From the NCBI GenBank assembly GCA_029986195.1, contig DALTYF010000004.1, positions 1-14,869 of the forward strand: DNA of 14,869 nucleotides. Direction: 5' to 3'. The translations under genes were made by a program, and so were the position numbers. Below, one piece after another: positions 7,435 through 14,162 of this stretch (the first letter of the stretch is position 1; each line of letters begins with the position of its first letter). The notes beneath the pieces are model-generated. The model was not told the DNA's origin. It made no database searches and saw nothing but the letters and a program-made list of their open reading frames with translations. The DNA comes from Methanocorpusculum sp. (GTDB lineage Archaea > Halobacteriota > Methanomicrobia > Methanomicrobiales > Methanocorpusculaceae).

Positions 7435-7457
7435 CCAAACAACACGAATATTGGTAC

Positions 7458-8948
7458 ATGGTTGAGAGTGATGGGATTCTGCCGAACAATACCCAGACCC
7501 ATAAAAAAATAAAATATCTTATTCTGGGCTGCGGCAGTATCGGTTACAATGTCCTCGAAGAACTCAAGGAGGACGATGAAAACGTCCTCGTTGTAGATGT
7601 AAATGAAAAACGTGTGGAGGACCTGCGTGACCACCGCCATCAGGCAATTGTGGGGGACATCACCGATCCGGGCCTGCTTGCAAAGATCCCCGAGCCCGAG
7701 GTGGTCTTTATTCTTGCAGCCGACAAGGATGCAAATCTTGCGGCGGTGCAGAACATCAAGAGTGCCTATCCGCAGACACATGTGATTGCCCGTGCCATGG
7801 ACCTGTTCTCGGCGGACCAGCTGGTGGATCACGGCGCAGATGTTGTGCTGTATCCACAGCAGGTTGTTGCAAAGTCTGCCGTTAATCACATGAACAATCT
7901 GGTTGCGTCACGTAACGCCCAGAAACTTTTCTCACTCTTAAGCTCGTGGACCGGAACACTCGGGATCATCACGCACAAAAACCCGGACCCGGATGCAATC
8001 TCAAGTGCCATGGCGCTGGCGGCAATTGCTTCCAACGCTTCCGGCGGCAAACTCGCAACCCGGATTCTCTACGAAGGAAACATCGGCCATCAGGAAAACC
8101 GTGCGTTCGTCAATCTGCTTGAGATCAAGATGGAGCGGATGACCCCGGAGATTCTCGGTGAATGTAACTATCTTGCCCTGGTGGACTGCGTTGCCCCGGG
8201 CATGAACAATGATCTCCCGCTGGATACGCCGATCAATATCGTCATTGATCATCACAGTACGGAGGGTGTAACCCGTCTGCGGAAACCTGAGTTCCTTGAC
8301 TCCCGTCCGAATGTGGGTGCAACGGCGTCGATCATGACGCAGTATCTGCAGGAACTCTACCTGCCGATTGACAAAAAGGTCGCAACCGCTCTGTTCTATG
8401 GTATCCGCGCGGACACCAAGGAGTTCCAGCGCAATCTCTCGCCGCAGGATCTGCACAACGCCGCATATCTTCTCCCGCTGTCGGACAGATCCCTTCTGGA
8501 GGTTATCATGGCCCCGTCTGTTTCACAGGAGACGCTGGACGTCCTCGGTCATGCAATCGTCAACCGCGAGGTCAAGCACGGCTATCTGTTCTCAAACGTC
8601 GGATATGTCAGAAACCGTGATGCAATTCCGCAGGCTGCTGATATGCTGCTGAATCTGGAGGGTGTGACAACCGCAATGGTGTACGGTATCACCGACAACT
8701 CCATCACGCTTTCGGCCCGCAACAAAGACATCCGCCTGCATGTAGGTGATGTGATGAAGGAGGCGTTCTCCCCCATTCCCGGTGCGTCCGCAGGAGGTCA
8801 CGCAACAATGGCGGCCTTGTCCATTCCGCTGAACGCGTTCTCTTTAGTGAAGAACAAGGATGAACTGCTCAATATGATCATCGATCCGGTTCTGTCCAAC
8901 TTCATGAAGCTTGTCGGCATCTCCGAGGCTGAAGGGGATGAAAGCTGA
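7458..8948 (+). CDS. TrkA-N/DHH-DHHA1 phosphoesterase
   Basis: This 496-residue protein joins three modules. The first is a Rossmann RCK/TrkA-N nucleotide-binding domain (about 15-135) with GCGSIG at 24-29 and Asp residues at the end of beta-2 (VVDVN). Next is a DHH phosphoesterase domain with metal motifs NPDPDA (Asp177, Asp179), VDC (Asp243) and the DHH triad at 264-266. Last is a DHHA1 domain ending in GASAGGHATMAA (GGH 446-448). DHH-DHHA1 enzymes cleave small phosphodiesters such as nanoRNA, pAp or c-di-AMP; which one here is unknown. The Rossmann part could sense NAD(H) or a dinucleotide and gate the phosphoesterase (inference). The ATG at 7458 is chosen from family length and a TATA-like box 27 nt upstream; 39 further codons upstream lack family features and contain promoter DNA. 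Its end overlaps the next gene by 11 nt. Confidence 0.88.
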   Translation: MVESDGILPNNTQTHKKIKYLILGCGSIGYNVLEELKEDDENVLVVDVNEKRVEDLRDHRHQAIVGDITDPGLLAKIPEPEVVFILAADKDANLAAVQNIKSAYPQTHVIARAMDLFSADQLVDHGADVVLYPQQVVAKSAVNHMNNLVASRNAQKLFSLLSSWTGTLGIITHKNPDPDAISSAMALAAIASNASGGKLATRILYEGNIGHQENRAFVNLLEIKMERMTPEILGECNYLALVDCVAPGMNNDLPLDTPINIVIDHHSTEGVTRLRKPEFLDSRPNVGATASIMTQYLQELYLPIDKKVATALFYGIRADTKEFQRNLSPQDLHNAAYLLPLSDRSLLEVIMAPSVSQETLDVLGHAIVNREVKHGYLFSNVGYVRNRDAIPQAADMLLNLEGVTTAMVYGITDNSITLSARNKDIRLHVGDVMKEAFSPIPGASAGGHATMAALSIPLNAFSLVKNKDELLNMIIDPVLSNFMKLVGISEAEGDES

Positions 8949-9567
8949 GGAATGGGAACCCTACTACTCTGAAATCCTCGACTTTTTTGGATTTTCACGT
9001 GAGGATGACGAGCGTGCGGCGCAGATCCTTGCAGAGCTTCTGCCCCGTGATGATATTGCGATACTCCGGGATGCGGTTCAGGGCAGGGACTGTATCGTCT
9101 GCGGTAACGCGCCGTCTCTTGCTGCCGAGATCCGCACAACGGATTTTTCCGGCCGGGTCATCATCGCTGCTGACGCTGCGGCGCGTGTTCTTCTGCATGC
9201 TGGTCATCGTCCGGATGTGATTCTCTCCGACATCGACGGCATGGATGATGACTTTCTTGCCATGAACGATCTCGGGACGATTCTGGTGCTGCACGCGCAC
9301 GGAGACAATATTCCGCTGGTGCGTTCATGGGTGCCGAAGGTGCGGGGACCGGTCGTTGGGACAACACAGGCGTCCTCTCTTGCGCATGTGTACAACTTCG
9401 GCGGGTTTTCGGACGGTGACCGGTGTGTGTTCTGCGCGTACGAGCTCGGCGCTGCAAGTGTGACTCTCATCGGATTTGATCTGGGCGACCGGTTGGTTGA
9501 CCCGGTGAAGCACGGGAAACTGATGATTGCACAAAAACTTCTGAAACTTCTTGGTCATGATGTCTGA
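8938..9567 (+). CDS. mptE: MptE-like 6-hydroxymethyl-7,8-dihydropterin pyrophosphokinase (DUF115)
   Basis: This 209-residue protein matches the archaeal COG1634/DUF115 family whose M. jannaschii member, MptE, transfers pyrophosphate from ATP to 6-hydroxymethyl-7,8-dihydropterin in tetrahydromethanopterin synthesis. A helical N-terminus (residues 1-45) with many acidic residues precedes CGNAPSL (55-61) and PDVILSDIDG (92-101). The latter resembles the acidic metal-binding strand of thiamine pyrophosphokinase, which shares this fold. Later stretches GTTQASSL and LIGFDLGDR complete the pocket, and the conserved ending HGKLMIAQKLL is helical. The ATG at 8938 lies inside the DHH stop region, preceded by GAGG, and is preferred over an upstream TTG at 8911. 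It overlaps the genes on both sides, so it is translated from one polycistronic mRNA. Confidence 0.87.
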   Translation: MKAEEWEPYYSEILDFFGFSREDDERAAQILAELLPRDDIAILRDAVQGRDCIVCGNAPSLAAEIRTTDFSGRVIIAADAAARVLLHAGHRPDVILSDIDGMDDDFLAMNDLGTILVLHAHGDNIPLVRSWVPKVRGPVVGTTQASSLAHVYNFGGFSDGDRCVFCAYELGAASVTLIGFDLGDRLVDPVKHGKLMIAQKLLKLLGHDV

Positions 9568-11215
9568 TGCGATCATTATCGACGGGTATGTGGACGAGCC
9601 CGCGTGTCTCGGCGTCCCCCCTTACATCTCGCCGTATATCAGAACAGTCGCCGGTGTGTTTACCGAGCGCGGCATCACCACTGACTATGTGACTATTGAT
9701 CAGCTGCGGCACGATCCCGTGAGGGTCGCGGGTCTTTCCGCCTACAAATATGTGGTGATGATCGCCGGAGTTACGGTTCCCGGCAAGTATCTTGCGGGAA
9801 CGCCTGCAACACTGACGGAACTGCAGCAGATAGGTTTCACGCTGCGGGGGCGGACCGTGTCGCTGCTCGGCGGACCGATAGGGTTTGGGTATTCACCACA
9901 GGGCGGGGCACGGGCCGTTGCGCAGGCGGTCTCCGGATGGTCGGCGATGCTGCGCGGTGAGCCTGCCGCAGCACTGGATGCATATCTTTCCGGCGGTGAG
10001 CCGGAGGGAATCTGCCGATATCCGGATTATGACCGCTGGGCGATGCTCGGCGCAGATATTATCCGGAAGCATCCGCTTTATCCGCGGGTGATGTGCGAGC
10101 TGGAGACGGCGAAGGGATGTTCCCGTGCCGTTACCGGCGGCTGTTCCTTCTGTACCGAACCGTTTTACGGCCTGCCGAACCGGCGGGACGTTTCGGGCAT
10201 TATGGGAGAGGTTGCCGCACTTGCGGCTGCGGGTGCAGAACATTTCCGACTGGGGCGTCAGCCGGATCTTCTGGCGTTCGGGACAACGGGCAGGGCAGAG
10301 TTTCCAAGACCGGACCCTGATGCCCTGCGGCAGCTGTTTGCGGGGATCCGACACGCTGCCCCTTCCCTCAAAACCCTGCACATCGACAACGTCAATCCGG
10401 GAACCATTGCCCGGCATGAAGAGGCGTCCCGCGAGGCGCTGTCAGTTATTGTTGCCGGTCACACTGCCGGAGACATTGCGGCCTTTGGTATGGAGTCCGC
10501 CGACCCCGCAGTGGTTGCGGCAAACAATCTGAAGGGGGATGCGGATGCCGTGTTCCGGGCAGTTGAGATCGTGAACGAGGTTGGCGCAGTGCGCCGGGAT
10601 GGTATCCCCGAACTTCTGCCGGGCCTCAACTTCATTACAGGTCTGGCCGGTGAGACGGCAGATACGTTCACGCAAAACGAGGCTTTTTTACAACGTGTTC
10701 TTGATGCAGGGCTGATGGTCCGCCGTGTGAACATTCGTCAGCTGATGCCGTTTGAAGGGACCCGCGCGTACACGGACAATACACTCGGGCAGCACGACAG
10801 ACAGTTCCACCAGTTTAAAGAGCGCGTCCGGGAAACATTTGACGTGCCGATGCTCGAACGTGTGTTTCCTGTGGGGACTGTTCTGCGTGACGTCGTCATT
10901 GAGGTGCCGGGGGCGGTGTCGTTTGGCAGGCAGATGGGAACGTATCCCATTCTCTGCGGCGTTCCCCTGCAGCTGCCGGCAGGAACTGTGCTGGATGCGG
11001 CGGTCGTTTCCTACGGACAACGGTCGGTGACGGCGCTGCCGGTGCCGATTGAGATAAACCGGCTGAGTCCTGCGGCACTGAAATGGCTGCCGGGCATTTC
11101 CAAAAAATCCGCAGCAAAAGTTGCCGCACGAAGACCGTATGCGGATGCTGCGGCGTTTGTGTCTGTGGTATCCGCAGAAGCGGTCAGTCCGCTGCTTCCC
11201 CTCATGCGGTTTTAA
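9560..11215 (+). CDS. COG1031 radical SAM enzyme with N-terminal domain and C-terminal helix-hairpin-helix
   Basis: This 551-residue protein begins DGYVDEPACLGVPPYISPY, characteristic of archaeal COG1031. A cobalamin-binding-like alpha/beta domain (about 1-150, with LLGGPIGFGYS) comes first. The radical SAM barrel carries the iron-sulfur cysteines at 187, 195 and 198, spaced C-x7-C-x2-C, not the usual C-x3-C-x2-C; an extended spacing seems typical of this family. Later motifs include LHIDNVNPGTI, FGMESADP and GLNFITGLAGET. The C-terminus (about 505-540) has the helix-hairpin-helix LPGISKKSAAKVAARR, usually a nucleic-acid binding unit. The reaction is unknown; tRNA modification or pterin modification are both open. 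ATG 9560 is preferred (9557 is also in frame); it overlaps mptE by 8 nt. The 3' end overlaps the convergent acetyltransferase gene by 4 nt. Confidence 0.88.
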   Translation: MSDAIIIDGYVDEPACLGVPPYISPYIRTVAGVFTERGITTDYVTIDQLRHDPVRVAGLSAYKYVVMIAGVTVPGKYLAGTPATLTELQQIGFTLRGRTVSLLGGPIGFGYSPQGGARAVAQAVSGWSAMLRGEPAAALDAYLSGGEPEGICRYPDYDRWAMLGADIIRKHPLYPRVMCELETAKGCSRAVTGGCSFCTEPFYGLPNRRDVSGIMGEVAALAAAGAEHFRLGRQPDLLAFGTTGRAEFPRPDPDALRQLFAGIRHAAPSLKTLHIDNVNPGTIARHEEASREALSVIVAGHTAGDIAAFGMESADPAVVAANNLKGDADAVFRAVEIVNEVGAVRRDGIPELLPGLNFITGLAGETADTFTQNEAFLQRVLDAGLMVRRVNIRQLMPFEGTRAYTDNTLGQHDRQFHQFKERVRETFDVPMLERVFPVGTVLRDVVIEVPGAVSFGRQMGTYPILCGVPLQLPAGTVLDAAVVSYGQRSVTALPVPIEINRLSPAALKWLPGISKKSAAKVAARRPYADAAAFVSVVSAEAVSPLLPLMRF

Positions 11216-11664
11216 AGGGTTTTCCAGAGAACAAGCCGCGGTGTTGCCGGATAAAAATACTTGGCGATGCGCTCTTTCTGCACAAATCCGATTTTTTTGT
11301 AAAAGGTGATCGCGGGTGTGTTCGTCTCCGCAACCGTCAGGTGGACCGCAGTAACCCCGCGTCTTTTCATCTCGGCAAAAAGTGTGCCGGTAAGTTTTGT
11401 GCCGCATTCCCTGCGCTGATAGTTCGGCACAACCCCGATACGGATCAGTTTTCCGGTTGCGGAATCCTCGAGATGAATGCCGCCGAGAATATAGCCGATG
11501 ATATTCCCCGCGTCATTTTCCGCAACAAAGAAGAGGGAGGGAAAGAGTTCTTCGATATGGCGGAACAGTACCGGCCCCCCCATCCCTGGAAAGAGCGGAG
11601 CATCCAGTTCGCAGATACGGGAATAGTCTGCGGAGGTATAAGGGCGGACGTGGATAGATTCCAT
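11212..11664 (-). CDS. GNAT-family N-acetyltransferase
   Basis: This 150-residue protein has the GNAT order: VRPYTSADYSRI (beta-1/alpha-1), a central FFVAENDAGNIIGYILGG (beta-2/3), the acetyl-CoA motif A IRIGVVPNYQRRECGTKL around residues 73-90 (a version of the Q/RxxGxG/A loop with Gly-Thr), then VHLTVAETNTPAITFYKKIGF (motif B) and a C-terminal strand. It resembles RimI-like and small-molecule acetyltransferases; the substrate is unknown. It is monocistronic, convergent with COG1031 (stops overlap) and divergent from the PRC-barrel gene. The ATG at 11664 is the natural start just before the first strand. An ATATAT stretch at 11673-11680 lies too close to be a standard leaderless box, so the promoter is uncertain. 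Confidence 0.85.
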   Translation of the reverse strand: MESIHVRPYTSADYSRICELDAPLFPGMGGPVLFRHIEELFPSLFFVAENDAGNIIGYILGGIHLEDSATGKLIRIGVVPNYQRRECGTKLTGTLFAEMKRRGVTAVHLTVAETNTPAITFYKKIGFVQKERIAKYFYPATPRLVLWKTL

Positions 11665-11741
11665 ACATTCTCAAATATATGTGGTTTGGAGATGTTGAAC
11701 GTATCCCTCCTCCGGTCCTCGCCGGATGTATGCAAACTTAC

Positions 11742-11746
11742 TTATA
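11742..11746 (+). promoter_or_regulatory. TATA-like box for the PRC-barrel/thg1/dapF genes
   Basis: TTATA within ACTTATAG lies 27-31 nt before the ATG at 11773, giving a predicted leaderless or near-leaderless transcript. Confidence 0.45.
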
Positions 11747-11772
11747 GCTGCGGGAGTATAATTTTCAAAAGT

Positions 11773-12045
11773 ATGATGAAGTGGCAGATCTCGGATCTCT
11801 TTGGAATGAACGTCTATTCTGACAAAGCAGTTTTCCTCGGTAAGGTTGAGGATGTTGTTCTGGACGTTACCAACAAGAAAATCAGCGGCCTTGCACTGAC
11901 CGGCGTAAATCAGAATGTGCTTGATATTAAGAACTATCAGGGTGTTGTCATACCCTACCGTATCGTAAAAGAGGTGGGAGACATTATCCTTGTCCGCCAC
12001 ATTCCGGGAGCCTTTAAGGTGTCCGAGCCGCTCTTTGGAGAATAA
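11773..12045 (+). CDS. PRC-barrel domain protein
   Basis: This 90-residue protein (MMKWQISDLFGMNVYSD...) is a single PRC-barrel: a short N-terminal strand, then LGKVEDVVLDVTNKKISGLAL (the G-x-V-x-D-hydrophobic-D signature with a charged turn), then IPYRIVKEVGDIILVRHI. PRC-barrel proteins of about 80-100 residues are widespread in archaea. Some (CdpB types in haloarchaea) take part in cell division with SepF and FtsZ, others occur in RNA-processing proteins. I cannot place this one, and no membrane span is visible. The two adjacent ATGs at 11773 and 11776 are equally plausible starts; longer upstream frames lie in promoter DNA. The thg1 gene follows after 14 nt, so they may be co-transcribed. 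Confidence 0.87.
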   Translation: MMKWQISDLFGMNVYSDKAVFLGKVEDVVLDVTNKKISGLALTGVNQNVLDIKNYQGVVIPYRIVKEVGDIILVRHIPGAFKVSEPLFGE

Positions 12046-12059
12046 TCTGCAATAGAATA

Positions 12060-12803
12060 ATGAAGGATCGCGAGATTTTTTCCGGCCTTATCACCACTGT
12101 CCCTTTTGTTCTGCGGCTGGACGGGAGATCCTTCCATCACTTGTCCCGGGATGCCGGATATGACAAACCCTATGATACGGTGTTTTCCGGGAGTATGGTA
12201 AAAACCGCGCAGGCCCTGCTTGAGGACAGCGGTCTTGCACCGTCCTTTGCCTATACCTTTTCGGATGAGATCAGCCTCTACATCACCTCCCCGGTCTTTG
12301 ACTGCCGGGTCGAAAAGCTTGTGTCGGTTGCGGCAGGGTTTGCTTCGTCCGCATTTACGTTGTTCTCCGGTACACACCATCCGCTTTCGTTTGACTGCCG
12401 CATTGTCCCGATCGCTGAAGGTCAGCTTGCGGCATATCTTGCCTGGCGGCAGGCCGAGGCATGGCGGAACCACATCAACGGCTATGCGCATAAGCTGCTG
12501 ACGGATACGGGACTGTCCGCGACCGCCGCACAGCGGAGACTGGACGGCATGAAGTCCTCGGAGCTGCATGAACTTGCTTTTTCCTTCGGGGTGAACCTTG
12601 CGGAGACCCCGGCATGGCAGCGGCGCGGGATGGCGGTGTACCGGTCGGTTGTGGAGAAGGACGGCTACAATCCGGTGTCCCGGGAGGCGGTGCGCGTGCT
12701 TCGCCGCGTGCCGGTGATCGATGAGGATCTGCCGCTTTTCAAAACACCGGAGGGCGCGTCATGGCTTGCAGCACGTCTTTCCTTTGCCGGTGCTGATGGG
12801 TGA
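12060..12803 (+). CDS. thg1: Thg1-family tRNA(His) guanylyltransferase / 3'-5' polymerase
   Basis: This 247-residue enzyme belongs to the 3'-5' nucleotide polymerase family. The metal-binding motif RLDGR at 19-23 (Asp21) and FSDEIS (Asp69) form the palm-domain two-metal site. The conserved helix AYLAWRQAEAWRNHINGYAHKLL follows near residues 123-145. Archaeal members (Thg1-like) usually perform template-dependent 3'-5' addition to repair tRNA 5' ends, and some add G-1 to tRNA-His; which is true here cannot be told from sequence. The C-terminal domain continues with SFGVNLAETPAWQRRGMAVYR. The start is ATG 12060, 14 nt after the PRC-barrel stop. A spacer of 27-36 nt leads to dapF. Confidence 0.92.
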   Translation: MKDREIFSGLITTVPFVLRLDGRSFHHLSRDAGYDKPYDTVFSGSMVKTAQALLEDSGLAPSFAYTFSDEISLYITSPVFDCRVEKLVSVAAGFASSAFTLFSGTHHPLSFDCRIVPIAEGQLAAYLAWRQAEAWRNHINGYAHKLLTDTGLSATAAQRRLDGMKSSELHELAFSFGVNLAETPAWQRRGMAVYRSVVEKDGYNPVSREAVRVLRRVPVIDEDLPLFKTPEGASWLAARLSFAGADG

Positions 12804-12839
12804 TCTTCAAGTTTTCTGAAGAGTAATACAGTGAGTACA

Positions 12840-13623
12840 ATGACGATCGCGTTTACGAAGCTTCACGGCAACGGAAATGATTTCATTCTGATCGATGAGA
12901 TGGCGGGTACAGTTATCCCGGATGATATGAAGGCGCAGTTTGCGGTGAGCTACTGCGATCGCCGGTTTGGTATCGGCGGCGACGGTGTTTTGTTTATCTC
13001 GCCGTCCACAACGGCGGATGTGCGGCAACGGTATCCGGTGTCTGGCAAAGTATGCGTTTGACAACAACTATGCAAAGACGAGGTCGTTTTCGGTGGAGAC
13101 GCTTGCCGGTGTTCTGACCGTCCGCGCCGGGTACGATAATGCGGGAGACTTCTCCGCCACGATTGATATGGGTGTTCCCGCGTATGATGCAGCGGCGATT
13201 CCTGCAGTAGGTTCCGGTGATTTCTCCGCCGAGATTGCGGGCATGACGGTGTATGCGGCAAACACCGGGGTTCCGCACGCGGTCATTTTTGTGGAGGATG
13301 TTGAGGCGGTTGATCTTGATGCCGTTGCTCCGAAGATCCGCCACAATGCCCTGTTCCCGAAGGGAACGAACGTGAACTTTGTGCAGGTGACCGGACCGTC
13401 CGCGATTACCATCCGGACATTTGAGCGCGGCGTTGAAGGGGAGACACTCTCGTGCGGTACCGGCTCTACGGCATCGGCCCTGATCTCGGCAAAGATCGGT
13501 AAGGTATCGGGTGATGTGGTGCATGTCGAGACGGTTGGCGGTCCGCTGGATATCGGGGTCGGCGAGCGTGCAACGATGACGGGGCCTGCCGAGACGGTGT
13601 TTGTCGGTGAGATTCCGCTCTAA
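12840..13623 (+). pseudogene. dapF: Diaminopimelate epimerase, broken by an internal deletion/frameshift
   Basis: DapF interconverts LL- and meso-diaminopimelate in lysine synthesis. The first fragment (12840-13061; GTG 12831 also possible) has KLHGNGNDFILID and DRRFGIGGDGVLF, then runs ...TADVRQRYP... to a premature stop. The rest lies in the +1 frame: MCGNGIRCLAKYAF, from 13018, carrying the first catalytic cysteine, through ERGVEGETLSCGTGSTASA, the second cysteine, to the stop at 13623. Between TADVR and MCGNG every family member has about 12 residues ending in a (N/Q)PDGSEAE-like motif; these are absent. A loss of 44 nt between two copies of GATGTGCGG would account for both the missing residues and the exact frame change. 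As written, the enzyme is not made; whether that is biology or an assembly or sequencing error cannot be decided here. Confidence 0.88.
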
Positions 13624-13624
13624 C

Positions 13625-13631
13625 TTTTTTT
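13625..13631 (+). terminator. Oligo-T terminator after dapF
   Basis: Seven consecutive T residues begin two bases after the dapF stop codon. Confidence 0.5.
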
Positions 13632-13802
13632 GGAACAGGAGTTACGTGGTGTTCGGTGGTGAAAACTCCCGATATCTCTGGACAAATCCCACCTATGGCT
13701 TACTACTTTCCACCCATTATTTGATGACTGGGAAGTGATGAGTGGGCAAGAAGAGGAAAAACGCCGATAACACAGATGTGCCTGATGGTCCGGCTTCGCT
13801 CA

Positions 13803-13914
13803 TCGCATTTGCACATCGTCGTTCGCCTTCCCGTCCAGCGGACGGGTGGTGTTGCTGTCGCACGGCGGAGCCGTGCTCCACTCCCCACTTCGTGGGTCGT
13901 CATCGCAAATGCGA
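13803..13914. repeat. Cloverleaf-like element: outer inverted repeat enclosing three GC-rich hairpins
   Basis: A perfect 10-bp outer pair TCGCATTTGC (13803-13812) and GCAAATGCGA (13905-13914) encloses three perfect hairpins, each with a 3-nt loop: CCCGTCC-agc-GGACGGG (13830-13846), GCACGGC-gga-GCCGTGC (13860-13876) and CCCAC-ttc-GTGGG (13884-13896). Folded, this is a multi-branched structure of about 112 nt. It could be the core of a structured non-coding RNA, or a small palindromic repeat element. Coding strand, promoter and copy number are unknown. Confidence 0.6.
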
Positions 13915-13968
13915 CGTCACTCGCATCGCACGTCTTTGACTTGCTCGCCGTTTCGGGCTGACGCCCTT

Positions 13969-14032
13969 GCTTAAATGCTCGCGCTGTTCCCACTTATTTA
14001 GTATTCTACACAGTTTTGCGAGCATTTTTAGC
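13969..14032. repeat. Long inverted repeat, possible bidirectional terminator or RNA end
   Basis: GCTTAAATGCTCGC (13969-13982) pairs with GCGAGCATTTTTAGC (14018-14032) with one bulge; the 10-bp core AAATGCTCGC/GCGAGCATTT is perfect. The 35-nt loop contains an additional CTGT/ACAG pair. The right arm ends in a T5 run. Lying between convergent 3' ends, it could terminate transcripts from either side or form the 3' end of an RNA including the upstream hairpin cluster. Confidence 0.55.
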
Positions 14033-14162
14033 TGCGTTTACCCACCACTCAACAGTACACAATCAATAAAAAACCATATCCAGAGGAGAGATTTCTCCAA
14101 GAACACCTGATGCACAACTGTCCTTTCGCGAGCCGCACCGCGTACATCCTGGGGGAATTGAT

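Larger units (their letters stand above)
13624..14162. other. 539-bp gap between convergent genes, no credible CDS, rich in inverted repeats
   Basis: Both neighbours (dapF and the TDT transporter) end here. It starts with a T7 run (13625-13631), then an imperfect tandem repeat (13722-13735, TGATGACTGGGAAG; 13736-13750, TGATGAGTGGGCAAG), the hairpin cluster 13803-13914, a long dyad (13969-14032), and smaller hairpins (GGAGA/TCTCC at 14085-14098; CGCG/CGCG near 14127-14142). Short open frames cross it in several registers but their peptides are arginine- and serine-rich, without family features, and run through the hairpins; I treat them as spurious. Confidence 0.7.

Noticed and set aside
11083..11772. 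Long open frame leading into the PRC-barrel gene
   Set aside because: It overlaps the COG1031 end and the whole GNAT gene on the opposite strand, has no domain features, and contains the promoter of the PRC-barrel gene; only the last 90 residues are real.
12840..13061. Programmed ribosomal frameshift in dapF
   Set aside because: Both frames lack the conserved PDGSE segment, so shifting frames would not make a complete enzyme; no slippery heptamer is seen at the junction.
13703..13993. 96-codon minus-strand frame and two plus-strand frames across the hairpin cluster
   Set aside because: Peptides are Arg/Thr/Ser-rich, read through perfect hairpins in every register, and have no ribosome-binding site or family motif; structure explains the sequence better than coding.
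13803..14032. RNase P RNA or SRP RNA
   Set aside because: I could not find the conserved core segments of either RNA on either strand, and the triloop hairpin pattern does not match their known architecture.
13722..14055. CRISPR array or insertion sequence in the intergenic gap
   Set aside because: There are no regularly spaced identical direct repeats, no transposase, and no convincing terminal inverted repeats with target duplication.
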